Source: PNKC01 sp039917655
Lineage (GTDB): Bacteria; Chloroflexota; Dehalococcoidia; Tepidiformales; Tepidiformaceae
NCBI GenBank assembly: GCA_039917655.1
Contig: JBDSJC010000112.1
Location: 1 to 22,573 of the forward strand
Direction of reading: 5' to 3'
Length of the DNA stretch: 22,573 nucleotides
Shown here one piece after another: positions 1 to 7,599 of the stretch. The notes under the pieces are model-generated. The model saw nothing but the letters and a program-made list of their open reading frames with translations, did not search any database and was not told the DNA's origin. Each line of letters starts with the position of its first letter. The stretch's first letter is position 1. A program made the translations under genes and the position numbers.

Positions 1-27
1 TTCGATACTCCGCGCGATCACCCACTG

Positions 28-56
28 GTGAGAGCCTCGGGAATGCAGTGTAGAAT
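28..56 (+). promoter_or_regulatory. sigma70-type promoter of the acyl-CoA dehydrogenase gene
   Basis: GTGAGA (28-33) and TAGAAT (51-56) are separated by exactly 17 bases and match the -35 and -10 consensus at four of six and five of six positions. A start of transcription near 63 would leave a leader of about 26 nt with the ribosome site GAGGAGA upstream of the ATG at 89. The same -10 hexamer, with the same 17-base spacer, precedes the EF-G gene at 14574, which makes both calls more credible. Seen by eye only. Confidence 0.55.
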
Positions 57-88
57 CCCGCTCATCAGCCCGTAGAGGAGAGACCCAC

Positions 89-1267
89 ATGCGATTTAAC
101 GACACCCCCGAGCTTGCCGAGTGGCGCAAGCACGTCCGCACATTCGTCAATCAGAACTGGCACGCAGATGACGACCTCGACGAAGAGGGCGGCATCATGG
201 GCCCAGACGACAGCACCGGGCGCGTCTCCAAGTGGTTGGACAAGCTCGCCGAAAACGGCTGGCTCGCTCCCGCCTGGCCGAAGAAGTACGGCGGTGCCGA
301 TATGAGCGTCCTCGAGCAGTTTGTGCTCAGCAGCGAACTGCACGAAGTCGGCGCGCCGACCAGCCGCCAAATGCTCAACCTCGTTGGCCCAACGATCATG
401 CTCCACGGCACGGACGATCAGAAAGCCGAGCACCTGCCGCCGATGCTGCGGGGCGAAGTCGCCTGGTGCCAGGGCTTCAGCGAACCTGGCTCCGGCTCGG
501 ACCTCGCCAGCCTCCAGACTCGCGCGGTGCGCGACGGCGATGACTACGTGGTGAACGGTCAGAAGATCTGGACGAGCGGAGCCCACCGCGCCGACTGGAT
601 GTTCCTCCTCACCCGCACGGACCCTGATGCGCCAAAGCACCGCGGCATCAGCTACCTCTTGCTCGACATGAAGGCCCCGGGAGTCTCCGTGCGCCCGCTG
701 ATCAACCTGGCCGACGGCCACGTCTTCAACGAAGTCTTCTTCGAAGACGTGCGTGTGCCCGTGCGCAACCGCATCGGCGAAGAGAACCGCGGCTGGTACG
801 TGGGGACCACCACATTGGATTTCGAGCGGAGCAACATTGCGCGCGCGATAGCCGCCCACAAGAACATCGACCGGCTGGCGAAGTATGTGAAGGCCCGCGC
901 TGCCGCTGGCCGGCCGGTCTCCGATGCGCAACGGCTCGAAGTGGCCGAGCGGGCGATCGAGACGGCCGTTTGCGAGTTGCTTTCGTTCACGGTGATCTCC
1001 GTGCAGGCGCGTGGCGGCGTGCCGAACATGGAGGCGAGCATGAACAAGATGTACGGCTCCGAGCTTTCACAGCGTTTGGCCTACACCGAGATGCACCTCA
1101 CCGGGCTCTCCGGACAGCTGCGCACTCCGGTGGGGATTGAGCTGGAGCACGGCATCCGGGCCTCTGCGGCGTACATGAACACCGTGCCGTCAACGATCGC
1201 AGCAGGCAGCAGCGAGATCCAGCGCAACATCATCGCTACGCGGGGGCTCGGTCTGCCGAGAGGCTAG
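89..1267 (+). CDS. acyl-CoA dehydrogenase family protein
   Basis: FAD-dependent alpha,beta-dehydrogenation of an acyl-CoA, with electrons passed to an electron-transfer flavoprotein. The 392 residues equal the usual family length. The N-terminal helical domain is residues 1-125. The central beta domain begins with QGFSEPGSGSD (128-138), the FAD/substrate signature, followed by VNGQKIWTSGA (155-165). The C-terminal helical domain ends with SSEIQRNIIA (374-383). The ATG at 89 is preceded by a strong GAGGAGA ribosome site. The usual C-terminal catalytic Glu of medium/short-chain enzymes (YEG-S/T-xxIQR) is Ala-Ala-Gly here; Glu247 in DFERSN, on helix G, is the candidate base, as in isovaleryl/long-chain enzymes. 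Similar to actinobacterial FadE-type enzymes of steroid or branched acyl-CoA breakdown; substrate unknown. It converges on the next operon, with one base between the stops. Confidence 0.95.
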   Translation: MRFNDTPELAEWRKHVRTFVNQNWHADDDLDEEGGIMGPDDSTGRVSKWLDKLAENGWLAPAWPKKYGGADMSVLEQFVLSSELHEVGAPTSRQMLNLVGPTIMLHGTDDQKAEHLPPMLRGEVAWCQGFSEPGSGSDLASLQTRAVRDGDDYVVNGQKIWTSGAHRADWMFLLTRTDPDAPKHRGISYLLLDMKAPGVSVRPLINLADGHVFNEVFFEDVRVPVRNRIGEENRGWYVGTTTLDFERSNIARAIAAHKNIDRLAKYVKARAAAGRPVSDAQRLEVAERAIETAVCELLSFTVISVQARGGVPNMEASMNKMYGSELSQRLAYTEMHLTGLSGQLRTPVGIELEHGIRASAAYMNTVPSTIAAGSSEIQRNIIATRGLGLPRG

Positions 1268-1268
1268 G

Positions 1269-1532
1269 TTAGCCGCCGCCGATCGATGGGATAATTGCCA
1301 CCTCGGCGTCCGGCGGCACGGGGTCGTGCAAGGCGTAGGTCTCCACTTCGCCGTTGATCGCGACGGCCAGTTCTGGCCGCACGCGACCGTTCTCGATCAC
1401 ACGCGCCCCGAAGCCGGGGCAGCGTGCGTCCAACTCGCGGATGAGCTCGCCCAGCGTTGCTCCTGGCACTTCGAGGTTTGCGACGCCGCCGCACATTTCG
1501 CGCAGTAAGGCCGGGATGATCACGCGCGCCAC
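1269..1532 (-). CDS. MoaD/ThiS-like ubiquitin-fold sulfur-carrier protein
   Basis: Eighty-seven residues from a GTG start. The size, beta-grasp pattern (VIIPALLREMCGG near the start, LGELIRELDARCPGF helix at about 27-41, VAINGE strand, AEVAIIP near the end) and glycine C-terminus are those of MoaD/ThiS proteins. In that family the last Gly-Gly is adenylated and thiocarboxylated to carry sulfur for molybdopterin or thiamine synthesis. It is the last gene of the molybdenum-hydroxylase operon, two bases after the aspartyl protease gene, so a role in making or sulfurating the cofactor of that enzyme is natural (inference). Oddity: it ends in three glycines, SIGGG, one more than the usual GG. No MoaE or MoeB gene is in the window. 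Confidence 0.85.
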   Translation of the reverse strand: MARVIIPALLREMCGGVANLEVPGATLGELIRELDARCPGFGARVIENGRVRPELAVAINGEVETYALHDPVPPDAEVAIIPSIGGG

Positions 1533-1534
1533 GC

Positions 1535-1888
1535 CTAAACCATCAGCAGCGCAGCAGGATGGAGCGTCCTCGAAAACGGGTTCAGCACCAGCCCCAGTTC
1601 TTCGAGTGTTACCGCCCCCAGCAGCGCGACATCACCGGCCTCACCGAGCACCACCGGAGTGGGAGTCTCACCCAGTTCCACGAGGCGGACGACGCAGTTG
1701 GAGATCTCCCGTTCCATCAACGTCCCGTCCGCCAACCGAAACCGCTGGCGGCGCACGGGAAGGAGCCCAATACTCCGCCACGCTTCCCGAGGCAGCAGGG
1801 TGTACTGAGACCCGCTATCCACCAAAAAGTCGAGGCCCTCCTCGCCGGAGGGCCCTACCACGGTTCCCGCGATGTAGGTGACGCCCAT
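1535..1888 (-). CDS. retropepsin-like aspartyl protease family protein
   Basis: A 117-residue single-domain protein. The motif FLVDSGSQYTLLP (Asp24-Ser25-Gly26) is the clan AA active-site pattern, followed by WRSIGLLP and, near the C-terminus, VALLGAVTLEELGLVLNP, which fits the hydrophobic-hydrophobic-Gly of retropepsins. Such proteins act as homodimers with one catalytic Asp each. No signal peptide or membrane segment is visible, so it should be cytoplasmic. The ATG lies nine bases after the stop of the molybdopterin subunit gene and has no clear ribosome site, suggesting coupled translation. The substrate is unknown; possible targets are a hydroxylase subunit or the neighbouring carrier protein (speculation). 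Confidence 0.85.
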   Translation of the reverse strand: MGVTYIAGTVVGPSGEEGLDFLVDSGSQYTLLPREAWRSIGLLPVRRQRFRLADGTLMEREISNCVVRLVELGETPTPVVLGEAGDVALLGAVTLEELGLVLNPFSRTLHPAALLMV

Positions 1889-1897
1889 GAGACGAGT

Positions 1898-4171
1898 CTA
1901 CACCAGCCCGTTCAACTCCTCGACCACCCTCCGCGGCGACATGGGCAGGGTGGTGAAGCGGTGGCCCGTGGCGTCGGCGATGGCGTTTGCGATCGCCGCC
2001 AGTGGCGGCACAATTGGCACCTCGCCCACACCACGTACACCGTATGGGTGGCCCGGGTTTGGTACCTCCACCAGGATGGTGTCGATCATCGGCACGTCCA
2101 GCGAAGTGGGCATGCGGTAGTCGAGGTAGCTCGAATTCATCATCTTGCCGGTCTCGTCGTAGAAATACTCTTCGTTCAACGCCCAGCCGATGCCCTGGAC
2201 CACGCCGCCCTGGATCTGGCCCTCCACGTAGGCGGGGTGGATCGCGGTGCCAACGTCCTGGACGGCGGTGTAGCGCAGGATCTCTACCTTGCCGGTTTCC
2301 GGGTCTACCTCAACATCGACGATGTGCGTTGCGAAGGCTGAGCCCGCACCGCGCGCCACGAGCGAACCCTTGCCCACGATCGGCCCGCCTGTCCGCGGCT
2401 GCTGGCCGGCCATCTCCTGGAATGTCAACGACTTTGTCGAATCCACTTTGCACGTCAGGCCGCCGTCTTCGTACAAGACGTCATCCTCGGTGCAGCTCCA
2501 AAGTTTGGAGGCGCGGGTGATCATCTGGCGGCGAATGTCCATGCCTGCTTCGAAAACGGCCATGCCGCTGGCGAAGGTCGTGCGGCTTCCGCCGGTGACG
2601 TCGTTATGTCCGATGGAGTCTGTGTCCACAACCGATGGGCGCACCGCTTCGTAGGTGATGCCAAGCGTCTCGGCAAGCTGCATCGCGAGGGAGGCTCGCG
2701 TGCCACCGATATCAACCGACCCTTCGATCAAGTTGATCGTGCCGTCGGAGTTGACGGCCGCGACGACGCTCGACTGCATACCAGCGTTAAACCAGTAGCC
2801 GGAGGCCACGCCGCGCCCGCGGTTCGGGCCCTCAATCGGTGACTTGTAATGCGGCGAGTTGATCGCTGCTTCGGTGGTCTCGATCGCGCCGATGCGCGGG
2901 AACGGCACGCCAGTGACCATGCGAGTGCCGGCCTCCGAGGAGTTCGCGCGGCGGAATGCCAGTGGATCCATGCCTTGCTTCTTTGCCAGCTCGTCGATCA
3001 CGGACTCCGAGGCGAAGGCGGCGGCAGGAGCGCCGGGGGCGCGGTAGGCGGCGGTCTTCGGCTTGTTGACCACCACGTCGTAGGCGTCTATCTGGAAGTT
3101 CTCGATGCTGTACGGGGCCATCATGCACATTGCGCCCGCTCCGACCGAGGAGCCGGGGTAGGCTCCGGCCTCGTACGCGAGGTTGGCGAGGACGGCTGTG
3201 ATCTTGTCGCCTTTGACGGCCATCTTCACGCGGATGCTGGTGCCGCTGGTCGGGCCTGTGCCTTCGAAGACCTCCGTGCGGCTCATCGCGATCTTGACCG
3301 GCTTGCCGGACTTCTTGGAAAGCAACGCCGCCACCGGATCGAGGTAGATCGGCAGCTTGCCGCCGAAACCGCCGCCGATCTCCATCGGCACAACGCGAAT
3401 GTTGGCAATTGGCTGGCGTAGGACTTCGGCCACCAGCGAGCGGACGGCGAACGTGCCCTGCGTGCTCGTCCAGATGGTGATAGTGCCATCGGCGTTCCAG
3501 CTGGAAGTCGAGACCTGCGGTTCGATGTAGCCCTGGTGGACCATGGACGTGTTGAATTCGCGCTCGACGATCGCGTCGGCTTCGGCGAATGCGGCGTCGA
3601 TATCGCCACCCTTGAACTGCGTGAATTGAGCGATGTTGCTGGGCTTCTCGCTGAGCTGTCCGCCCATCGACTTGGTGCGCCGCGTTTCGTTGAGTAACGG
3701 CGCGTCCTCGCGCATGGCGTCGCGCACATCGAGCACCGGTGGAAGCACTTCGTACTCAACCTTGATCAGCGCCAGTGCTTCTTCGGCGACGTGACCGCTG
3801 GCGGCAGCTACGGCGGCAACGGCGTGCCCGCGATAAAGCGCCTTGCTTGAGGCGAGGATGTTGTCGCTCACCTCTTTGACGTTGATCGCGCTTTCGCCGA
3901 GCTCTTCCATCTTGTCCTCGGCGGCTGGCAGATCCCTGGAGGTAAGGACCGCTAACACACCGGGGTAGGCCTCGGCGGCGCTTGTATCGACCGAAAGGAT
4001 GCGCGCGTGGGCGTGCGGGCTGCGTAAGACACGGCCGTAGATCATCCCCGGCAGGCGGATGTCGGCGCCATACTGCGCCTTGCCCGTCACCTTCTCCACG
4101 CCGTCCGGGCGGATAGGTCGAGTGCCAATCACTTTGTATTCGGGTTTTTCGGACTTTTCGATGGTGGTCAT
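1898..4171 (-). CDS. xanthine dehydrogenase family molybdopterin-binding subunit
   Basis: Large catalytic subunit (757 aa) of a three-subunit molybdenum hydroxylase, which hydroxylates a substrate with water at a Mo-cytosine-dinucleotide-type centre. The N-terminal hammerhead domain spans about residues 15-140 (KVTGKAQYGADIRLPGM). GGGFGGK is at 266-272 in the first Mo-binding domain, AYRAPGAP at 375-382 beside the active site, and GVGE near the C-terminus supplies the catalytic Glu717. The form I CO-dehydrogenase signature AYxCSFR is absent, so it is not a classical CoxL; purines, N-heterocycles or aldehydes are candidates. The ATG has a ribosome site (AAGGGGTG) eight bases upstream and starts one base after the 2Fe-2S gene. 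Confidence 0.95.
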   Translation of the reverse strand: MTTIEKSEKPEYKVIGTRPIRPDGVEKVTGKAQYGADIRLPGMIYGRVLRSPHAHARILSVDTSAAEAYPGVLAVLTSRDLPAAEDKMEELGESAINVKEVSDNILASSKALYRGHAVAAVAAASGHVAEEALALIKVEYEVLPPVLDVRDAMREDAPLLNETRRTKSMGGQLSEKPSNIAQFTQFKGGDIDAAFAEADAIVEREFNTSMVHQGYIEPQVSTSSWNADGTITIWTSTQGTFAVRSLVAEVLRQPIANIRVVPMEIGGGFGGKLPIYLDPVAALLSKKSGKPVKIAMSRTEVFEGTGPTSGTSIRVKMAVKGDKITAVLANLAYEAGAYPGSSVGAGAMCMMAPYSIENFQIDAYDVVVNKPKTAAYRAPGAPAAAFASESVIDELAKKQGMDPLAFRRANSSEAGTRMVTGVPFPRIGAIETTEAAINSPHYKSPIEGPNRGRGVASGYWFNAGMQSSVVAAVNSDGTINLIEGSVDIGGTRASLAMQLAETLGITYEAVRPSVVDTDSIGHNDVTGGSRTTFASGMAVFEAGMDIRRQMITRASKLWSCTEDDVLYEDGGLTCKVDSTKSLTFQEMAGQQPRTGGPIVGKGSLVARGAGSAFATHIVDVEVDPETGKVEILRYTAVQDVGTAIHPAYVEGQIQGGVVQGIGWALNEEYFYDETGKMMNSSYLDYRMPTSLDVPMIDTILVEVPNPGHPYGVRGVGEVPIVPPLAAIANAIADATGHRFTTLPMSPRRVVEELNGLV

Positions 4172-4172
4172 T

Positions 4173-4649
4173 TCACTTCACCCCTTGCATCTGCTCTGCG
4201 CTCAGGACCGCTTTCACGATCTTATCGTAGCCGGTGCACCGGCAGAGGTTGCCCGCAAGCCAGTGGCGAATGCGGTGTTCGTCGGCGTTTGGCTCGCGTT
4301 CGAGCAGGGCCTTTGACGCCATGATGAACCCCGGCGTACAGATCCCGCATTGGAGCGCGGCTTCATTGAGGAACGCCTGCTGAAGCGGGTGCAGTTGGTC
4401 GCCCTTGGCCACGCCCTCGATGGTCATCACTTCGGCGTCCTGCGTTTCCACGGCGAGGACGCAGCACGAATTCACGATGCGGCCATTGAACATCACGCTG
4501 CAGGCGCCGCAGTTTCCGTTGTTGCAGCCCTCTTTTGTGCCGGTCAGGCCAAGTTCGTCACGAAGGACTTCGAGCAGGCTCTGACGTGGTTCGCAGAGAA
4601 AATCTGTTTCCGTCCCATTCAGACGGGTGGATACGTAGGAACGTGCCAT
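4173..4649 (-). CDS. (2Fe-2S)-binding subunit of the molybdenum hydroxylase
   Basis: Small iron-sulfur subunit that carries electrons from the Mo centre to FAD. The plant-ferredoxin-like N-terminal domain has the cluster motif CNNGNCGAC plus a later NSCC. The helical C-terminal domain has CGICTPGF and NLCRCTGY, the second cluster, typical of CoxS/XdhC proteins. Length is 158 aa with the start chosen here. A longer reading frame extends to 4688, but the ATG at 4649 lies four bases past the FAD-subunit stop and has a perfect AGGAGG at 4662-4667, so it is preferred. Middle gene of the three-subunit set. Confidence 0.93.
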   Translation of the reverse strand: MARSYVSTRLNGTETDFLCEPRQSLLEVLRDELGLTGTKEGCNNGNCGACSVMFNGRIVNSCCVLAVETQDAEVMTIEGVAKGDQLHPLQQAFLNEAALQCGICTPGFIMASKALLEREPNADEHRIRHWLAGNLCRCTGYDKIVKAVLSAEQMQGVK

Positions 4650-4653
4650 ACGG

Positions 4654-5526
4654 TTAGCGAACCTCCTGAATGCGCGTGAGAGCGCCACGGAGGGCGCGAA
4701 TCGTAAGGACGCGGACGAGCTGGTGGCGCTGGGCGATGCTGCCTCGCATATCGTTTATTGGCGTGGCGAGCGCGGCTGAGGCCTCGCCCGCCGCCGCGAA
4801 GGTTTCTTCCGTCGGCAGATTCCCGTTCAGCGCGTCAGCCGCCGCCGGCACCATTAGCGGCGTGGCTGCGACGGCGCCGATCGCCACCCGCGCAGACTCG
4901 ATCCGGCCCGCGCCGTTGAGCGCGAAGCGCACCCCGGCGCTTGCCACCGCGATATCCATCTCGTTTCGCGGGATGAAACGCAGATAGTGGGCGTTAGAGT
5001 TCGCCGGCTGCGCCGGGATCTTCACCTGCACGAGCAGTTCACCAGGCTGAAGCGCGTTTTTGCCCGGCCCGAGAAAGAACTCCTCCACCGGTACTTCGCG
5101 CGTGCCCGTCGCCGAGCCAATGACCAGGCGCGCGCCGAGCACCATCAGCGCAGGAGAGGCGTCCGCCGCCGGGCTAGCGTTGCAAAGGTTGCCGCCCAGG
5201 CTGGCGCGCGACTGTACCTGAATGCCGCCGATTAACCCGGCCGCGTCCACCAATCCCGGCAGCCGGCGAGCCACCTCGGGGTCTTCGTAGATTTCGGCCA
5301 GTGGCTTTGCCGCACCGATCTCCAGCGTGCCGTCCTCCGCGAAGCGCAGCGCCATGAGTTCGGGGATGTGCTTGATGTCAATGAGTTGGTCGCAATGTCG
5401 CCGTCCTTCGCGAAGCTGGACGATGACATCGGTGCCGCCAGCGAGCAGTAGGCTGCTGCGACCGTTCGTGAGATGCGCAAACGCGTCCGCGAGGGAACGC
5501 GGCGCTACGTAATCGAATGCTTCCAT
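4654..5526 (-). CDS. FAD-binding subunit of the molybdenum hydroxylase
   Basis: A 290-residue flavoprotein of the CoxM/XdhB family. It contains LLAGGTDVIVQL (AGGTD, first FAD pyrophosphate motif, about residues 29-33) and SRASLGGNLCNASPAAD (second FAD motif, usually TIGGN), then the CO_deh_flav_C-like domain from about residue 180. FAD passes electrons from the iron-sulfur subunit to an acceptor, in this family often the respiratory chain or NAD. The ATG has an AAGGA ribosome site six bases upstream. It is the first gene of the five-gene minus-strand operon; the order FAD, FeS, Mo matches the medium-small-large order of cox-type operons. Confidence 0.94.
   Translation of the reverse strand: MEAFDYVAPRSLADAFAHLTNGRSSLLLAGGTDVIVQLREGRRHCDQLIDIKHIPELMALRFAEDGTLEIGAAKPLAEIYEDPEVARRLPGLVDAAGLIGGIQVQSRASLGGNLCNASPAADASPALMVLGARLVIGSATGTREVPVEEFFLGPGKNALQPGELLVQVKIPAQPANSNAHYLRFIPRNEMDIAVASAGVRFALNGAGRIESARVAIGAVAATPLMVPAAADALNGNLPTEETFAAAGEASAALATPINDMRGSIAQRHQLVRVLTIRALRGALTRIQEVR
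4662..4667 (-). promoter_or_regulatory. ribosome binding site fixing the 2Fe-2S subunit start
   Basis: AGGAGG on the minus strand, inside the last codons of the FAD-subunit gene and 12 bases before the ATG at 4649. It decides against the longer frame beginning at 4688. Confidence 0.6.
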
Positions 5527-5669
5527 GCACCATCCTTAGGAGTCTGCCGAGGTTAGGTTGGGTTGGCCGAGCCGGGTTTGAACGAATCTTACGTGGCCGG
5601 GCGATCGTTGTCGCGAACATGCACGTCCGCCAACACGCTCTCGCATGCCCACTGCACCATCGTACGGCG

Positions 5670-5683
5670 TAGAGCACGCTCTA
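5670..5683. promoter_or_regulatory. perfect dyad, candidate operator
   Basis: TAGAGC and GCTCTA flank two bases in the 228-base divergent region between the hydroxylase operon (-) and the DUF2207 gene (+). A minus-strand TACGAT (5659-5664) next to it could be a -10 box, which would place the dyad between -35 and -10. The dyad is short, so chance is possible. Confidence 0.25.
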
Positions 5684-5742
5684 ACGCAAGAGGCGGGCAT
5701 TCGAAACAGGCGTCCTTCATTCCGTGCACGGTAAGGCGAGCC

Positions 5743-5748
5743 TACACT
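5743..5748 (+). promoter_or_regulatory. candidate -10 box for leaderless DUF2207 transcript
   Basis: TACACT ends six bases before the GTG at 5755. A transcript starting seven bases downstream would begin at the start codon. No good -35 is seen and no ribosome site lies at a normal distance. Confidence 0.3.
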
Positions 5749-5754
5749 GCGATT

Positions 5755-7590
5755 GTGAAGCGTCTGCTCCTACTCATCGTCACGGCTATTCTCGTCATCG
5801 TCGCTTCTCCTTCGGGCGTCAACGCCGCCGCTGGCTGGCGAATCACCTCGTTTGACGTCGTCTACGACATCGACACCGAGGGCACGATCAAGGCCACCGA
5901 GACGATCAACGTCGACTTTGGCAGTCTTCAGAAGCACGGAATCTTCCGCTACCTCGATTTCAAGGCGGAATGCGTCGCCCCTCGCCCCGGCGCACAACAG
6001 GCGGCGTACGACTGCCCCGTCGGCAGCGACCGCGAATACGGCTACACGATCCTCGGAGTGACTGACGCGAGCGGGAAAGGGCTGAAGTACGCCGTCTCAG
6101 ACGAGGGTCTGAAGAAGTTCATCAAGATCGGCGATGCTGACACGTTCATCAGCGGCCGCCAGGACTACGTCATCAGTTACCGCCTGAAAGGCGCGCTCGA
6201 CCCGTACTCAGACCACGATGAGCTCTACTGGAACGCCTCGGGCGACGGCTGGTCCGAAAACACGATCGACCACTTCAGCGTGACCCTCAACCTTCCACCG
6301 GGCGCCAACCTCACCACGCTCTGCTACCAGGGCCGTTTCGGTTCGAAGGATAGCTGCACGGCCTCTGCCAGCGGCTCGACGGCAAGGTTCGAATCCACCC
6401 ACGCCCTCAGTCCGTTCGAGCAGGTGACGATCGTAGCGGGCTGGCAGAAGGGCCTCGTCACAATTCCGGCGCCAACGGTCGTCGATCGCGTCAGCCTTGA
6501 CGACTTCTTCGCCCTGGACGCGAAAGAGTTCGGTGGGACAGCACTCATCGCCGTACTCAGCATCCTCGCGATCGTCGCCCTCTGGTGGAATCACGGGCGC
6601 GACCGCGCGTATCGCAGCCTCTACTACCTGACGAACGACCCGTCAGAGGGCGCGCGCAGCCTCTTTGCCCGCGAGAACCTGGTGGTGGAGTACACCCCGC
6701 CGGAAGACCTGCGTCCGGCCGAGATGGGCCTCATCCTGGATGAGCGCGCCGACACGGAGGATGTCACAGCCACGATCATCGACCTCGCGGTGCGAGGCCA
6801 TTTGAAGATCAAGGAGATCCCCAAGGAGGGCCTTTTGGGGAGCGCCGATTGGGAACTGACGCAGGTAGAGCGCGAAAGCGACCTGAACGACTACGAGCGC
6901 AAGCTTTACGACGGGCTCTTCAAGGGCGGGTCGCCGGTGCAGATGTCCGACCTCAAGAACACATTCGCGCCGCGCCTCCAGACAGTGAAGGACGCCCTCT
7001 ACAGCGACGGCATGCAGCGCAAATGGTTCAGCCAGAAGCCAGAGACGGCGCGCGCGGCGTGGACATTTGCCGGCTTCGGCGTCCTCATCCTGGGGTTCGC
7101 GCTCTCGTTTCTTTCAGGCTACTTCCTTGGCCGTGCGTTGATCGGCACGCCTGTCATCCTCGCTGGCCTGGTACTCGCGGTCCTCTCTCGGGCGATGGCC
7201 AGCCGAACGGCCACCGGTAGCGAAGCGCTGCGCCGTGTGCTCGGCTTTCGCCTCTACATCAGCACCGCCGAAACGCGCCGCCAGGAGTTCAACGAGCAGG
7301 AGAACATCTTCGCGAAATACCTCCCCTTCGCCATCGTCTTTGGGTGCGTGGGCAAGTGGGCGAAGGCCTTCGAGGGACTGGAGAACGACGCCGCGCAGTC
7401 CACCAGCAGCTGGTACACAGGCTCCCGGCCGTTCCAGGTGGTGGCCTTCTCCGCCGGGTTGCAGCACTTTTCGTCCTCGGTGGGAAGCACGATCGCCAGT
7501 TCGCCAAGTTCATCGGGTGGCGGTTCAGGTTTCAGTGGCGGTTCGAGCGGCGGCGGCGGCGGTGGTGGTGGTGGCGGCGGGAGCTGGTAA
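5755..7590 (+). CDS. DUF2207 domain-containing membrane protein
   Basis: The open frame starts at 5563, but the first 64 codons show no protein-like composition. The GTG at 5755 begins a clear signal peptide: KR, then a leucine/isoleucine-rich core, cleavage near residue 25 (NAAAG). This gives 611 aa. The extracytoplasmic DUF2207 beta domain follows (about 27-255), then a membrane helix at about 263-280, a cytoplasmic stretch with LRPAEMGLILDERADTEDVT, the hallmark of the DUF2207 C-terminal part, and two further helices at about 440-480. The last 13 residues are almost pure glycine ending SW, a tail common in this family. The molecular role of DUF2207 proteins is not established. It stands alone and ends nine bases from the convergent GDPD gene. 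Confidence 0.88.
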   Translation: MKRLLLLIVTAILVIVASPSGVNAAAGWRITSFDVVYDIDTEGTIKATETINVDFGSLQKHGIFRYLDFKAECVAPRPGAQQAAYDCPVGSDREYGYTILGVTDASGKGLKYAVSDEGLKKFIKIGDADTFISGRQDYVISYRLKGALDPYSDHDELYWNASGDGWSENTIDHFSVTLNLPPGANLTTLCYQGRFGSKDSCTASASGSTARFESTHALSPFEQVTIVAGWQKGLVTIPAPTVVDRVSLDDFFALDAKEFGGTALIAVLSILAIVALWWNHGRDRAYRSLYYLTNDPSEGARSLFARENLVVEYTPPEDLRPAEMGLILDERADTEDVTATIIDLAVRGHLKIKEIPKEGLLGSADWELTQVERESDLNDYERKLYDGLFKGGSPVQMSDLKNTFAPRLQTVKDALYSDGMQRKWFSQKPETARAAWTFAGFGVLILGFALSFLSGYFLGRALIGTPVILAGLVLAVLSRAMASRTATGSEALRRVLGFRLYISTAETRRQEFNEQENIFAKYLPFAIVFGCVGKWAKAFEGLENDAAQSTSSWYTGSRPFQVVAFSAGLQHFSSSVGSTIASSPSSSGGGSGFSGGSSGGGGGGGGGGGSW

Positions 7591-7599
7591 CAGGCGTCT

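Noticed and set aside
65..931. 288-codon open frame antisense to the acyl-CoA dehydrogenase
   Set aside because: Shadow of a clear conserved gene; it has no motif and its composition is dominated by Ala, Val, Gly, Arg and His.
1559..2341. 260-codon plus-strand frame across the protease and the end of the molybdopterin subunit
   Set aside because: Spans two good genes on the opposite strand; no domain, very His/Arg/Pro-rich.
1898..4171. Form I carbon monoxide dehydrogenase large subunit
   Set aside because: The required AYxCSFR active-site motif is absent; the position reads AYRAPGAP.
5563..5754. N-terminal extension of the DUF2207 protein
   Set aside because: Cys/Arg/Ser-rich, not protein-like, and would bury the signal peptide that begins at the GTG at 5755.
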